Shown: positions 10,775 to 20,237 of the stretch, piece by piece
Numbering within the stretch: the stretch's first letter is position 1
Layout: each line of letters begins with the position of its first letter
From: Lepas anatifera
Taxonomy: Eukaryota > Arthropoda > Thecostraca > Lepadidae
Direction of reading: 5' to 3'
NCBI GenBank assembly: GCA_034440635.1
Contig: JAOTON010001136.1
Location: 124,001-188,000 of the forward strand
DNA: 64,000 nt
Translations under genes and position numbers: made by a program
Notes under the pieces: model-generated
What the model saw: the letters and a program-made list of their open reading frames with translations, nothing else
What the model was told of the DNA's origin: nothing
Database searches by the model: none

Positions 10775-11620
10775 GCTGGGTGTCGTGTAGCTTCATTTTT
10801 CCCGAAATACGGTATTCTCCCTGCTAGTGATAGCAAGACTAATCTAAATATAATCGACTGGCTCTTGCATACATTTTAATACTTGAAATTGATCCGCAGT
10901 GACTACATGCCTAGATACCTAATCTATATATGGCTGGCTGATCTTAATTGGATCTGCTTTGAAAGCAACCATTACCAATAATATTTAAAACTGCAAGCGA
11001 GAGAAATCTAGATCATCTTGTGAAGGTAAATATTCATTCATCGAATTCATAATAGGCTCAAATCCTATTTTCAGCTCCTTTGGCTAATAGCTTCTTGTCA
11101 TAAGCGACGTAGCGGGACACTGATTGACGGCTGCGTCATGCGCGCCATCTATTATCATCTTTTTAAGCTCAAACATCCCTGTCTTTCCAAGGTACTTTTT
11201 CGGGTAAATATATATTTCAAGGAGTCAAAAAGGTTTCAAATTGTTCAGATTCAACGGTTTTAAAGTTCTGGAGCCCTTTCAATACATCAGTTGCATTTTA
11301 TTGTCCGTGGGATATGAAAACATCGAAATTTTGGCAAACCGGAAGAATTTCAAACGGCTTGCGCGGGCAAATTTTTCGAATTAGAAATTTTCGACCAGAA
11401 AATCGTGATCAGCGGCCATCAATACATTAGAAAACACCCGGTAATCAAAGACCCTGTGAAAAAGTGGTGATCACAACATGGCCTAATTTCCATGTATATC
11501 CTAGTTATGTCTAACTTTGTTGTTGAGTCCGTGAGAATGCGTTTATGGCATTTACCTTTACCACTGGAATTAAGTGTCATATTTGAACTTCGCACAAAGT
11601 AGATAAAAACGACATATGAT

Positions 11621-11695
11621 CACTGGCGGCGGAACTGGGGGGAAGGGGCACCAAGGCACGGCGCCCCCTTAAATTCGAACGTTCCTCCGTCACTG
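11621..11695. mobile_element. Very short remnant of the 'CACTGGCGG ... CCGTCACTG' MITE group
   Basis: A 75-bp segment opening cactggcggcggaactgggggg and closing cgttcctccgtcactg has imperfect inverted ends like the elements at 17162 and 30658. Internal deletion is likely. Confidence 0.45.
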
Positions 11696-12039
11696 CATAT
11701 GATGCAGTAGAAGCATTTGTTTTTTTCGGGGAGAACAAAAGTGCGTCACTTTGAGCATCAGGAACGGACAGTGTTCCGTGATTTTGTTTATGCTGAAAAT
11801 ATCTCACGAATCAGTCTCCAAATATGATCTCCCACAATGTTTCCATTAGAAGATCTTTGGTACTGGCGTTTTAAGTCCAACATATCCTGATGGAAGTGCC
11901 AGCCTTGTTATTCGGAGTACGGCCCTACGTCCTCCTTAAGATTGTGAAGATGGGCATCAAGCATGTGAAAGTAAAATAGTGGATGATGAATATGAACTTT
12001 AGAGATAGTAAGTTTGTGCGGCACCGTGCGAGCTGCCAA

Positions 12040-12520
12040 TTTCTAAGAGCAATACGTATAAACAACGAGCCTTCCTAACAAGAAAAGTGCTCTGGGTCGT
12101 TACGAAAAATTGTACAATCAGTTAGCTCATGGTCTGTGTGTTGAAACTATCTCATCACTTTTCAAACTACATTCTCCAAATGATGCGCATTTGGCTCAAA
12201 ATTTCCAAGTACCTTTTGCTGCAACAAATTATAGACTATTTTTATGATATTCTGCGCCTTAAGTATGGAATATAATAATATGCCGCATGTTCCCAATCAT
12301 TTGAGAAGTACCATTGCAAAAATGCGGGTAAAGAACTACCTCAGAAAATACTTTGTTGAAAGATATAAAAGACAGCAGGATGATGAGTTTCATGGATGTC
12401 GGTATCCTGGTTTATTTCTCATATACGCCGTATTATATATAAATCGTTTTTTGCTTCTTATTTATTTTTTCCCTGTTTCCTTTAATACCCTTGTGGCTTT
12501 TGTACACTGAGAGGCTTTTA
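12040..12520 (+). pseudogene. C-terminal fragment of a CR1/L2-like non-LTR reverse transcriptase
   Basis: From about 12109 the frame reads LYNQLAHGLCVETISSLFKLHS and later FQVPFAATNYRLF before a stop at about 12247. In a second frame, from about 12270, it continues as YNNMPHVPNHLRSTIAK and KNYLRKYF. This matches the conserved tail of many LINE proteins: a 'lPxSlxxLF...vPxarTNy' segment, then 'WNxLPxxLR...FKxxLKxyL' with the W lost. A short 3' UTR ends near gtggcttttgtacactgagagg. The fragment is severely 5' truncated, with at least one frameshift. Confidence 0.6.
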
Positions 12521-13164
12521 GCCTATGTAAATTAGTAATTTACTAACATCCTAATCTGATATCTCTGATTCCCTCGAGAGTAACTAGCTTGTTTAATTTT
12601 TTGTTTGAGTCCGGGGGAAACAAACTAACCCTAAATAAATGATGGAGCAGAAGCAATAAAATAAATAGAGCGGGGAGTGGTGCGGTCCAATAACATAGCT
12701 ACTGATTATCCCAATATTTTGTTAGGAAATCTAAGCAGTCGGGCCGCATGGGTATGGAAGAGCACTCCTGTCTGCCTTTTTAATGGGTAATGGTTTAAAA
12801 AAACTTCAGCATGCGTGAAGTCCTCCCAAATTGCAGCACCGAAGCACGCCTGTGGCTGCAGCGACCCCTCCAGGTAGAATCCCATCCTCTTTATCCTCAC
12901 CTTTCCTCATCCTTACCATCTCCTTCCATAGTTTATAATCACTTCATACTCATTGCGACAACACTTTAAAAGCCACCTCATTTGTGTGGAAGTGTGAGTA
13001 ATACATGATACATCATAAGCCTTTGCCATTTTATGATTACCGAATATAAGTTTGGGAGTATGATATGATAAGTCTTATTTCTCCTGGCTGTCCTGCAAAC
13101 AGTGTTTTCACTTCAAGGATGCAACCCAATTACATTGGAAACCCTCCACCATGAGCTGTTGTAA

Positions 13165-13167
<3 letters not shown>

Positions 13168-13223
<56 letters not shown>

Positions 13224-13336
13224 TCGCATTCTCGCATTCTCGCATTCTCGCATTCTCGCATTCTCGCATTCTCGCATTCTCGCATTCTCGCATTCTCGCA
13301 TTCTCGCATTCTCGCATTCTCTCTCTCTCTCTCTCT
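13168..13336. repeat. (CT)n microsatellite interrupted by a 13-copy ATTCTCGC octamer array
   Basis: About 25 CT units are followed by 13 tandem, nearly perfect copies of the octamer cgcattct (13217-13320) and then about 8 more CT units. The octamer looks derived from the CT tract. Long RMRECENA-type and LAFSHSRI-type open frames across it are artefacts. Confidence 0.95.
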
Positions 13337-13645
13337 GACATAATTATATAAAACTGTGTATGATAAATCAGTTGACGTTTGATTAGAAATATTTACCCTT
13401 TCTAGCTACTCTCAGTATTGCTGCAGACGACCGTGTTTCAAACTGCCATACTGCACACGGTAAAGCATGGCTTGCGAATATCTCCTCCCTAAAGCAAGAC
13501 ACAGATTCGCCCCCAGATGGTTATTATCTAAAAACTTTCGGGAAATATGCCCATTCTGGTTTTAGGAGGACAAAAACAATTTGGAAGTGGACAGCGAATC
13601 ATTTACGAGGTATCCAAGGATACCATGGGCGGGGGGCACAATCAG

Positions 13646-13846
13646 CCTTCCTAACAAGAAAAGTGCACTGGGTCGTTACGAAAAACTGTACAATCAGTTA
13701 GCTCGTGGTCTGTTTTATTTTTTTCTTTGAGTGGGTCTTTTCTCTGAATTTTTAATTCGACACGAAAAATTGTACAATCAGTTAGCTCGTGGTCTGTTTT
13801 ATTTTTTTCTTTGAGTGGGTCTTTTCTCTGAATTTTTGATTCGACT
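13646..13846. repeat. Tandem 84-bp duplication, related to the LINE fragment at 12066
   Basis: gccttcctaacaagaaaagtgcactgggtcgttacg repeats the sequence at 12069-12104. The following block (cgaaaaactgtacaatcagttagctcgtggtctg through gaatttttaattcga) is present twice, at 13679-13762 and 13763-13846, almost identical. It is probably a duplicated shard of the same retroelement family. Confidence 0.75.
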
Positions 13847-16270
13847 TATCGTTATGAAGATAAATGCATTTTCGTGAGACGTTTATATATGTATTTTCCA
13901 CAGCATGTACCCAATCATGAAATAATACAAGTCCTTTCATTAAAGGTGGCATGTCTAAAACTGTGTTATTCATAGAAGTCAATCTGAGAAATGCGCAGTG
14001 GTGGCATATTAGCGGGCAGGGGGAGGGGGCATTTGCCCTTAACCCAAATTTTGGTGGGGGGCCCTATGGGCGGCGCACACAAGGCTACCAAAGGACCCGC
14101 CAGTAAATTCCCTGTAAACTATAGAGCTAACCCTCACATGATGACAAGGATTAAGGAGAGTTGGTACTTACGGTCAGTCATAGATACCGTACTACAAAAA
14201 GTGCACCAGCTCAAGCAAACACGCTGCAGGTTTCTCTACGTGTGTCCTCGGGCAGCCTTCGGCAGAGCAATTAGTACCCCCTCCTCAGTATGAGGGCTAA
14301 GAACTATTCCCTTCTTCTGAGACCATTCGAAATGGATTTATGACGAAGAATGGCTTTGTTTGTGCCCATTTTTAAGCAAAACAGGTCCCATTTTTTGATG
14401 AAAAAGGAAGCCAAATACAGTCCGGGTCTGCTACTGGCATGTGAAGCTGCAGTCCTGGATTTAAAACGTTCTCACAGATTGCTCGCGATCGGATTAATAG
14501 CCGGCGGTGTGGCAAGGCCAGCCAAACGTGACGTCACGCCCCGAACGGTCCCTCTGTCGCCGGCAGCAGTCACCCGCGGGCTCGGCAAAACCCCGCAGTC
14601 ATCATCGGAAAGTGAAATGTCTCAGAACGCCTGCGAAGCAGGGGCATTGGGCCGGCTCCTGTTGGGAAACGGCCAATTTCATTTGCAGCTGTGGCAGCTG
14701 CGCTCCGAACTCTCTCGGCAGCGGAAGACAGCCCTGATCTTGTTGCACGGTTGATTTCCTTACCTGGTGGTTATGCGGTAGTCAACTGTATTTATAACCG
14801 CCGTGTCTGCTATGACCGGGCGAGTAATTCGGCATTGCACACAACTGATGTCTTTAGCTCGGCTTCTTCCAGCGGAATTTGTCACGTGATGTGAATGCTT
14901 ACTCATGCCACTTTTACCAGCCTGAGCTGCTTAGTTCTGGTATATAGTAGATGAGAAAAAAGTAGGAGTTCAATGGTATCGCCTCTTTTGAGGTTCGACG
15001 ACAAACCTACGGCTTGAAGCCGTGAGCCGAGCTGGTTGCGTGGCTGGCTGTGAATATTTCAACACAAGTGCATCGCAATTGATGACGAACAGTTTCAGTT
15101 CCTTTCGACAGAGTAACGGCGATAGCACCAGCCGTTCGTTGCGAACGAAAGGAGAACCAGATGCTAGTACGATTGCGTATCCTGTTTCGGTCACAGCCTC
15201 GCGTTGAGGTCAAAGCTAAATATGTGCTTCGCTCTCTCATCACCCCGAAATTTGCACCTTGAAAAATAATCTACTGCACGACATAATAATATGAGAGCTG
15301 CAAATCTTTCGATGAAAGGCAGTAGGTATGGCCGTCCCACGATACCGGTCCCAGGACCCAGCCGTTCTCACTGGTCCCCAAGCTCGGGATTGGATCGCCC
15401 GTAATCCCAGGATCCAGCCGCTCTCACTGGTCGCTACTCTTTGGATTGGATGGCTCTAATCGCGTGATCTTAATGGTTTCTGTTGCTGTTGAACTTTGGC
15501 TGAAATCACAAATCCTTAACAATCCTGAATGATTATTTGCCCGATGTTACGGATGATCATTGAGCATGACAATTCAATTGTGCGGGATATCATCAATTAT
15601 ACGGATGTCGTTAACGTAAGCAAACAATTCCCTGTGTCGAAGGAAGCGAGGTGTTTTTTTATGCCAACGTGGCCTGCAGGTTCCTGATAGGCGTGCTGAA
15701 CAAGCTGCACAGCTCCGTGATGCTTAGATTCTCACAGGGTAGGTCAAAAGCGGCTGCAGTGCTGCGGGCATTGCACAGCCTGTCGAAGAATGACGGGTGG
15801 GAGGATGCTTTTTCTAGCTCCTCTAGTTCACGGACCGGTTTGATCCGACACACAGCAGTAAACTCTCCCAGTGGCACGCGCATATAGCATGCACTGATTT
15901 CTCACCGATATGCAGATGTCGCTGAGAGATCTCAGCACCTTAGATCGGCTGACCGTGCTGGACCACGAGACGCTGTAGTTTTGAACTTGGATTTGGGAAG
16001 CGGCCTAGCTATCAAGGTGCGGCTACATTGGGTGTGGAAGGGTTATGAGTTAGGTTATGTTCATGCTTCTACGCCCTCGGACGAGCAGTCGCTGAAGTCA
16101 ATGCTGCAGCAGGCCTTAGACGGTGCCAGAGCGATATAAGCCCTAAGGTCTAGTGCAGCCTCGCCGCAGGGACGGTCAGGCTCGGACTCTTCCATGTTGA
16201 AGGAATTGGCCAGAAATGAATTGGAAAAGCTGACGGGTATGGAAAGGCAGGAAAGGCGTTGCGGGTCAAC
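13847..16270. other. Noncoding, decayed sequence
   Basis: No intact gene. 13998-14085 has G-rich ends (cagtggtggcatattagcgggcaggggg) like the CACTGGCGG MITE group. 14530-14700 is CpG-rich and contains a cgtgacgtcacg site. 15349-15435 holds an imperfect direct repeat (ccaggacccagccgttctcactggtc). The stretch 15500-16270 precedes the hAT relic and may contain more of it, but I could not read a continuous transposase frame. Confidence 0.4.
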
Positions 16271-16276
16271 GATTGG

Positions 16277-16414
16277 GTAAGAACCATTGCACTAACCAGT
16301 GTCGAGTCTGAGCGAGTCTTTTCCTTCGTAGGTATTTTTGTAACAAAAGTGAGGTCACGCTAGAACGATGACACCATAGATGCGATTGTATTTCTCAATT
16401 GTCACTATCACTGA
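16277..16414 (+). pseudogene. hAT transposase C-terminal dimerisation region, relic
   Basis: The frame reads VRTIALTSVESERVFSFVGI, then FVTKVRSR, an in-frame TAG, then NDDTIDAIVFLNCHYH before a TGA. This matches the hAT C-terminal signature (P-SS-SERVFS-G-ivtk-RsrL-d-vdalvfL). One internal stop and the lack of readable upstream catalytic domains show it is dead. It sits beside several MITEs with hAT-like ends. Confidence 0.75.
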
Positions 16415-16606
16415 TCTTTGGGGACGGACCCTGAGAGCCTAGATCTGGTGTGGGTGGCGCACGCTGAATGAACACTCTTCCGTATTCTGTTCGCAACCAG
16501 TTCGGCTCACGCATACATTCCGTCGGAAACTTGTTTTATTTCGTTCCAGCTACATTGCGATGTTTCTGCTGGTACCATTGGATTGTTTTCCTTCTACTGC
16601 TGTTTG

Positions 16607-16852
16607 AAGGGAGTGTGGCATCTTCATAATAATACTTGAACTGAGATAGAATATGATAGAGCATGCTGAGAAACCACTTGATCGATATTTCATTTGTCCC
16701 AGAACTATTCACGGAGAAAAGAAGTAAAAATTCACCCTATCGGCCCTATCCACCCCTGGTGGTCACGTGGTATGAGATAATCATTTGAACGTTACGTTAT
16801 GCTCAAGCTCCGCTGCACGGACAAATTGTTCTTACTTTAACCTCTTTAAAAG
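16607..16852. mobile_element. TTAA-type MITE, family B copy, decayed
   Basis: Starts aagggagtgtggcatcttcataataatacttgaactgagatag, clearly related to the left end of the MITE at 2572. It differs internally (a cacgtggtatgag block) and matches the element at 50205-50424 along its length in reverse orientation. The flanking TTAA has decayed (tttgaa). Noncoding. Confidence 0.7.
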
Positions 16853-16865
16853 TTTTACCCCTGGC

Positions 16866-17094
16866 CAGGGGCGTGGATTTGTTAAGATGATTGGGGGTAC
16901 TATAATTTGAAACTATGTAAAAAATCACCAAGTAACAAGATGGTTTTAGCTTTCCCATAGGCCTTTTGAACTGTTTAAAACCGTTTTAAAGTTATTAAAA
17001 TAAACATGAAAATTTAAAGAATGTTTTAACACTACTTCGACGTTTCACTGGGGGTGCCGGGGCACTCCCAAATATATATGAATCTGCACCCCTG
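16866..17094. mobile_element. MITE with CAGGGGCGTGGATT / AATCTGCACCCCTG ends
   Basis: The ends are imperfect inverted repeats (CAGGGGyGyrGATT), with the CA...TG termini common in hAT elements. The interior is AT-rich and noncoding. No clear 8-bp target duplication is visible. Confidence 0.65.
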
Positions 17095-17161
17095 GTACTG
17101 GTGATTAGAGATGCATATAATTTGCTTTGTTGACTAGTTTCAAAAGTGAAGTGTTTTGATT

Positions 17162-17318
17162 GATACAGTGGCAGATCCAAAACATCACTGGGGGGGGCGC
17201 TCGAGCCTCCCCCGCCATAGCCCCTCGAAACAGCTTCCGATTGTGCAGTTGCTATAACATTCTGACATTGAGGAAGGGGTAGGGTTGAGCCCCTTAGCCC
17301 CACTTGTATCCGTCACTG
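17162..17318. mobile_element. MITE with CAGTGGCAGATCCA / TGTATCCGTCACTG ends
   Basis: About 155 bp with hAT-like CAGTG...CACTG inverted ends and G/C-rich subterminal blocks (ggggggggcgctcg, agccccttagcccc). TTTTGATT occurs at 17154-17161 and again at 17319-17326, consistent with an 8-bp target duplication if the left end includes the four bases gata before CAGTGG. Confidence 0.7.
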
Positions 17319-17326
17319 TTTTGATT

Positions 17327-18108
17327 TATCATGAAGATTGGCAGAAATCGCTCGGTGTCTTTTCGGGTCCGAGCAGTAGCCTCTTTCTACTAAAAACCCA
17401 GCTTTTGTGCTTGTATTCATTAATGACCTAAATGGAAATGCTTTTTGCGGCACGAAAAATTGTCAGATTGCACTCCAGTTTGACATCACGTCAGTTTGGA
17501 GACTTCTTTGCTTCCAAAAGAGAACAAGCAATATATGAAATAAAATGTTATACTTTTGGCCATTTTTGAACACAAATAAGGTCAAATCCATTATTTTCAC
17601 TAGAGATTGCCCCTAAAACCACTCAAGTCGGAAAAGGCATGAAGGTATCATTCCTGTTAATCACCCAGTGTAGCCAAAACTGAAATAAGTAATTACCGCA
17701 CATGAGGTCTGCATGCTTAGTTCAAACTTAATACGAATGCATTACTTATTTATTTATTAAAATGTTTAATATTGGGATCTGGGGACATTCAGGGATCGGC
17801 ATTTTGCAATCTCGAAATCGAAGAGTTACTAAATGATGCCGGTATTGACATTCATAGAAAGCAATAATCTGGCCGTTAGGCGTAGATTCCGTTAAGCGTT
17901 AAGTTTTAAGCTGATGTTAACAAGAATACGGTCTCACCAATGGTTGTGACCTCTGAATATGATTTGGGTGTGTTGTCGGTATTTATCTGTAACTTGGATC
18001 GGTGAGACCCGTGATCTGGTCGATTAAGATGAATGGTGATACCTCTGGTTTGGACAGGTGTCTGCGGCCTCCCTGGAGCTGTGCCTGGAACGTCAGTCCA
18101 CGCTGCTA
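17327..18108. other. Intergenic, nothing recognised
   Basis: AT-rich, with no supported gene, repeat or transposon end. Confidence 0.4.
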
Positions 18109-18290
18109 CCGAGAAGGGCCCGGCACTTCCAGAGTTGAGCACGGCAGAAGAGAATCCTTCCTTTTCCGGGTTTCCGAGAAGAGCCTGGCACTTCCAGAGT
18201 TGCGCACGGCAGAAGAGAATCCGTCCGTGTCCGGGTTTCTGAGAAGAGCCCGGCACTTCCAGGAGTTGCACACGGCCAACGGTGGAGATG
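18109..18290. repeat. 65-bp tandem repeat, about 2.7 copies
   Basis: The word ggcacttcc occurs at 18122, 18187 and 18252, exactly 65 bp apart, within units carrying ccagagttg-gcacggcagaagagaatcc and tccgggttt-cgagaagagcc. The overlapping open frames on both strands follow from the repetition and are not genes. Confidence 0.93.
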
Positions 18291-18928
18291 CTCCTGGTAC
18301 GTTTTGGGCAGGTGTTGCCAATGTTTGAATTCGCCACTGGTAAATAACACCGCATTGTGTGTGACACACCTAACTAATGGAGATAATTCTTTAGCAGTCT
18401 TATAAAGCAACCAATGATGATCCGAAGCAAGAATGGCATGCTCTCGGCTTAAAGATTCTGAATTATGGTAGCTATTGCTTTATAGACCTACTCCCAGCAA
18501 GCTTAATCAAATCCGGGTTGAAAAGTAAGTTAAACTACCCGGAGTGTGCTTGTCTCCCATTCTCTTGCTCTTTGAAAGTCTTTTGAGCTGGTCGTGCCTG
18601 GTTTTCTTTGCCGTGTTATGTGGGGTATGTGCTTGGAGGAACATGTTTTTTTTTGTCGAAAACCTCTACTAGCATACATACGACATCACACAGCACTGAG
18701 ATCTTTATGAGGAAAGAAGGTGAAAAGTTTTGTAATATCCTTGTTCATGCCTTTTGAAAGGCAACAATAGGACGTCACTTCAGGGCAACTTTTTGGCGGA
18801 CGGAATGCTTGCTTTCTCTCGGCTCTCACAACTGCTGACGACAGTTCATCGACCACTGCACATGTGGGTCTATGTAACCAATTGTCAAGGTTAACCTTCA
18901 AAAAGAGAAAGGACGAAAACTAGGAAGA

Positions 18929-18934
18929 TTTATT
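18929..18934 (-). terminator. Candidate polyadenylation signal AATAAA for the PAM2 gene
   Basis: The minus strand reads AATAAA here, about 1.0 kb beyond the TAA of the terminal coding exon. It is the first such hexamer that I see downstream of that stop, implying a 3' UTR of about 1 kb. A 224-codon frame inside this UTR (18952-19626, minus) has no domain and is probably chance. Confidence 0.4.
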
Positions 18935-19956
18935 GTGCATTGCAGTAATTATCATAATAAACACACGGAAAGAACATGTGAACCTCTGGCCCGAGTGAAA
19001 GGCAGGAGTGCCTGAACTGCATCGTTCCTGTTATCTCGAGTCGCTGTTGCGCCGCCGCGCTCAAAGACAGTAGACTGAGACGTTACACCGACGATGGCGA
19101 CATCTGTCGCCGCTGCGGGACCGACGGCGGCCCAATGACCGCTGCCCCGCACAGATCTGCCACACTTAAGAAGAATAGACGTTAAAGCGGAAGGTGGAGC
19201 TGGATGGGAATGGCGCCACCCGGAGTCGGGCTGGCTGCACTGCACCACTGACCTGACCTGACTTGACCTGACCAGAACGGCGCCGGCCGGCGGGCCGACC
19301 CGGACCGCCTGACCGGTACGCCCACACATACCGCACGTACACACAAAGCACTGGTCAATCGAATCTCCAGCCCACCTAAGACGGAGACGCGGGCGAATCG
19401 TCGTCACTAGTAGGTGTTTAAGAACGCAGGAACTCTTAAGTTTAAGCTCCTTCAAGACTGTACACGTGTCTGTAGTCCTCATGTTCATCCGACACTTTCC
19501 CATCATCACTCGGATATTAGTATACTCGGGCTCCGTTCTCTTCCATATCACTGTACGCATCCGCTGATGCGGCGAACTCACCGGGCGAGCGGCAGTGGTG
19601 GAGCCTGTCAACACCGCAACCACCATGGTCCTCCCGGAGGCACCGTCAGGTCCAACCTTACACCTGGTCTGTCGGCATCCAGTCAGCAGCCACCACCGTG
19701 CTTGCGGGGAAGGGTGTGCCGCTCAATAAATTACCAAAATAAACTAAAAAATAAGCGCTTTAAGCCTCTGTCCGAGCTGGTTCGTTGCGCACGTCTATCA
19801 CAATTCGGCATGTGTAGGCAGCAGAGTGCCGGCACCTTCTGCCGCTGCAGTCCCAACCGTTTGTCCACACGCGCGCCGAGCGGCACCATCCGGGATTCAT
19901 GCCTACAACATGATCACATCGCGCGGCTCAGCCGCCTGAAGCTGCCGAGCCGTCGC

Positions 19957-20237
19957 TTACGCAGGCGCCACCTCGTGGTGGTCTCCGCCGTTTCCCATCT
20001 CCTCCGCCAGGTGGCCGTTAGTGTCGGTATCCAGCTTTTTCAGCTCTACCGACACCTCCTCAGACCTGAACTTCTCGATGTCGCCGCTGCCTTCCACGGG
20101 CGCCACCGTCGTCGCGGTGATGTCGGCCGCAGCCTTCTTGGCCGCCTTGGTGGAGCTGGCAGCCTTGGTTCGGCTGGTGGTGGTGTGTGCCGGCAGTGGT
20201 TTCGTGGCCGCCCCAGGACCTGTCTTCTTCACCGTAC
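19957..20237 (-). CDS. Terminal coding exon of the PAM2 repeat-protein gene
   Basis: The exon opens after the acceptor ttcag (AG at 20239-20238) and reads GT|ACG GTG AAG AAG. The first two bases complete a serine codon with the last base of the upstream exon (21687), giving STVKKTGPGAATKPLP. It encodes about 92 residues: a Lys/Ala/Thr-rich stretch continuing the basic tail of the main exon, then an acidic end (EKFRSEEVSVELKKLDTDTNG, HHEVAPA). It stops at TAA 19959-19957. The match in phase and composition makes the splice convincing. Confidence 0.85.

Larger units (their letters stand above)
8833..11485. mobile_element. Foldback-type DNA transposon with ~1.2-kb inverted arms
   Basis: The left arm (8833 to about 10035) is repeated in reverse complement as the right arm (about 10340-11485), near-identical by eye apart from an extra segment of roughly 80 bp around 9540-9615 on the left. 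A spacer of about 300 bp separates the arms. The outer ends are TAGGCCATG and CATGGCCTA. The element is flanked by the 8-bp direct repeat ATTTCCAT (8825-8832 and 11486-11493), as expected for a hAT-like or P-like target duplication. No transposase is seen. Any read-through transcript would fold into a very long hairpin. Confidence 0.88.

Noticed and set aside
18952..19626. 224-codon minus-strand frame
   Set aside because: It lies in the likely 3' UTR of the PAM2 gene, in GC-rich sequence with no domain; its residues do not match the gene's style.
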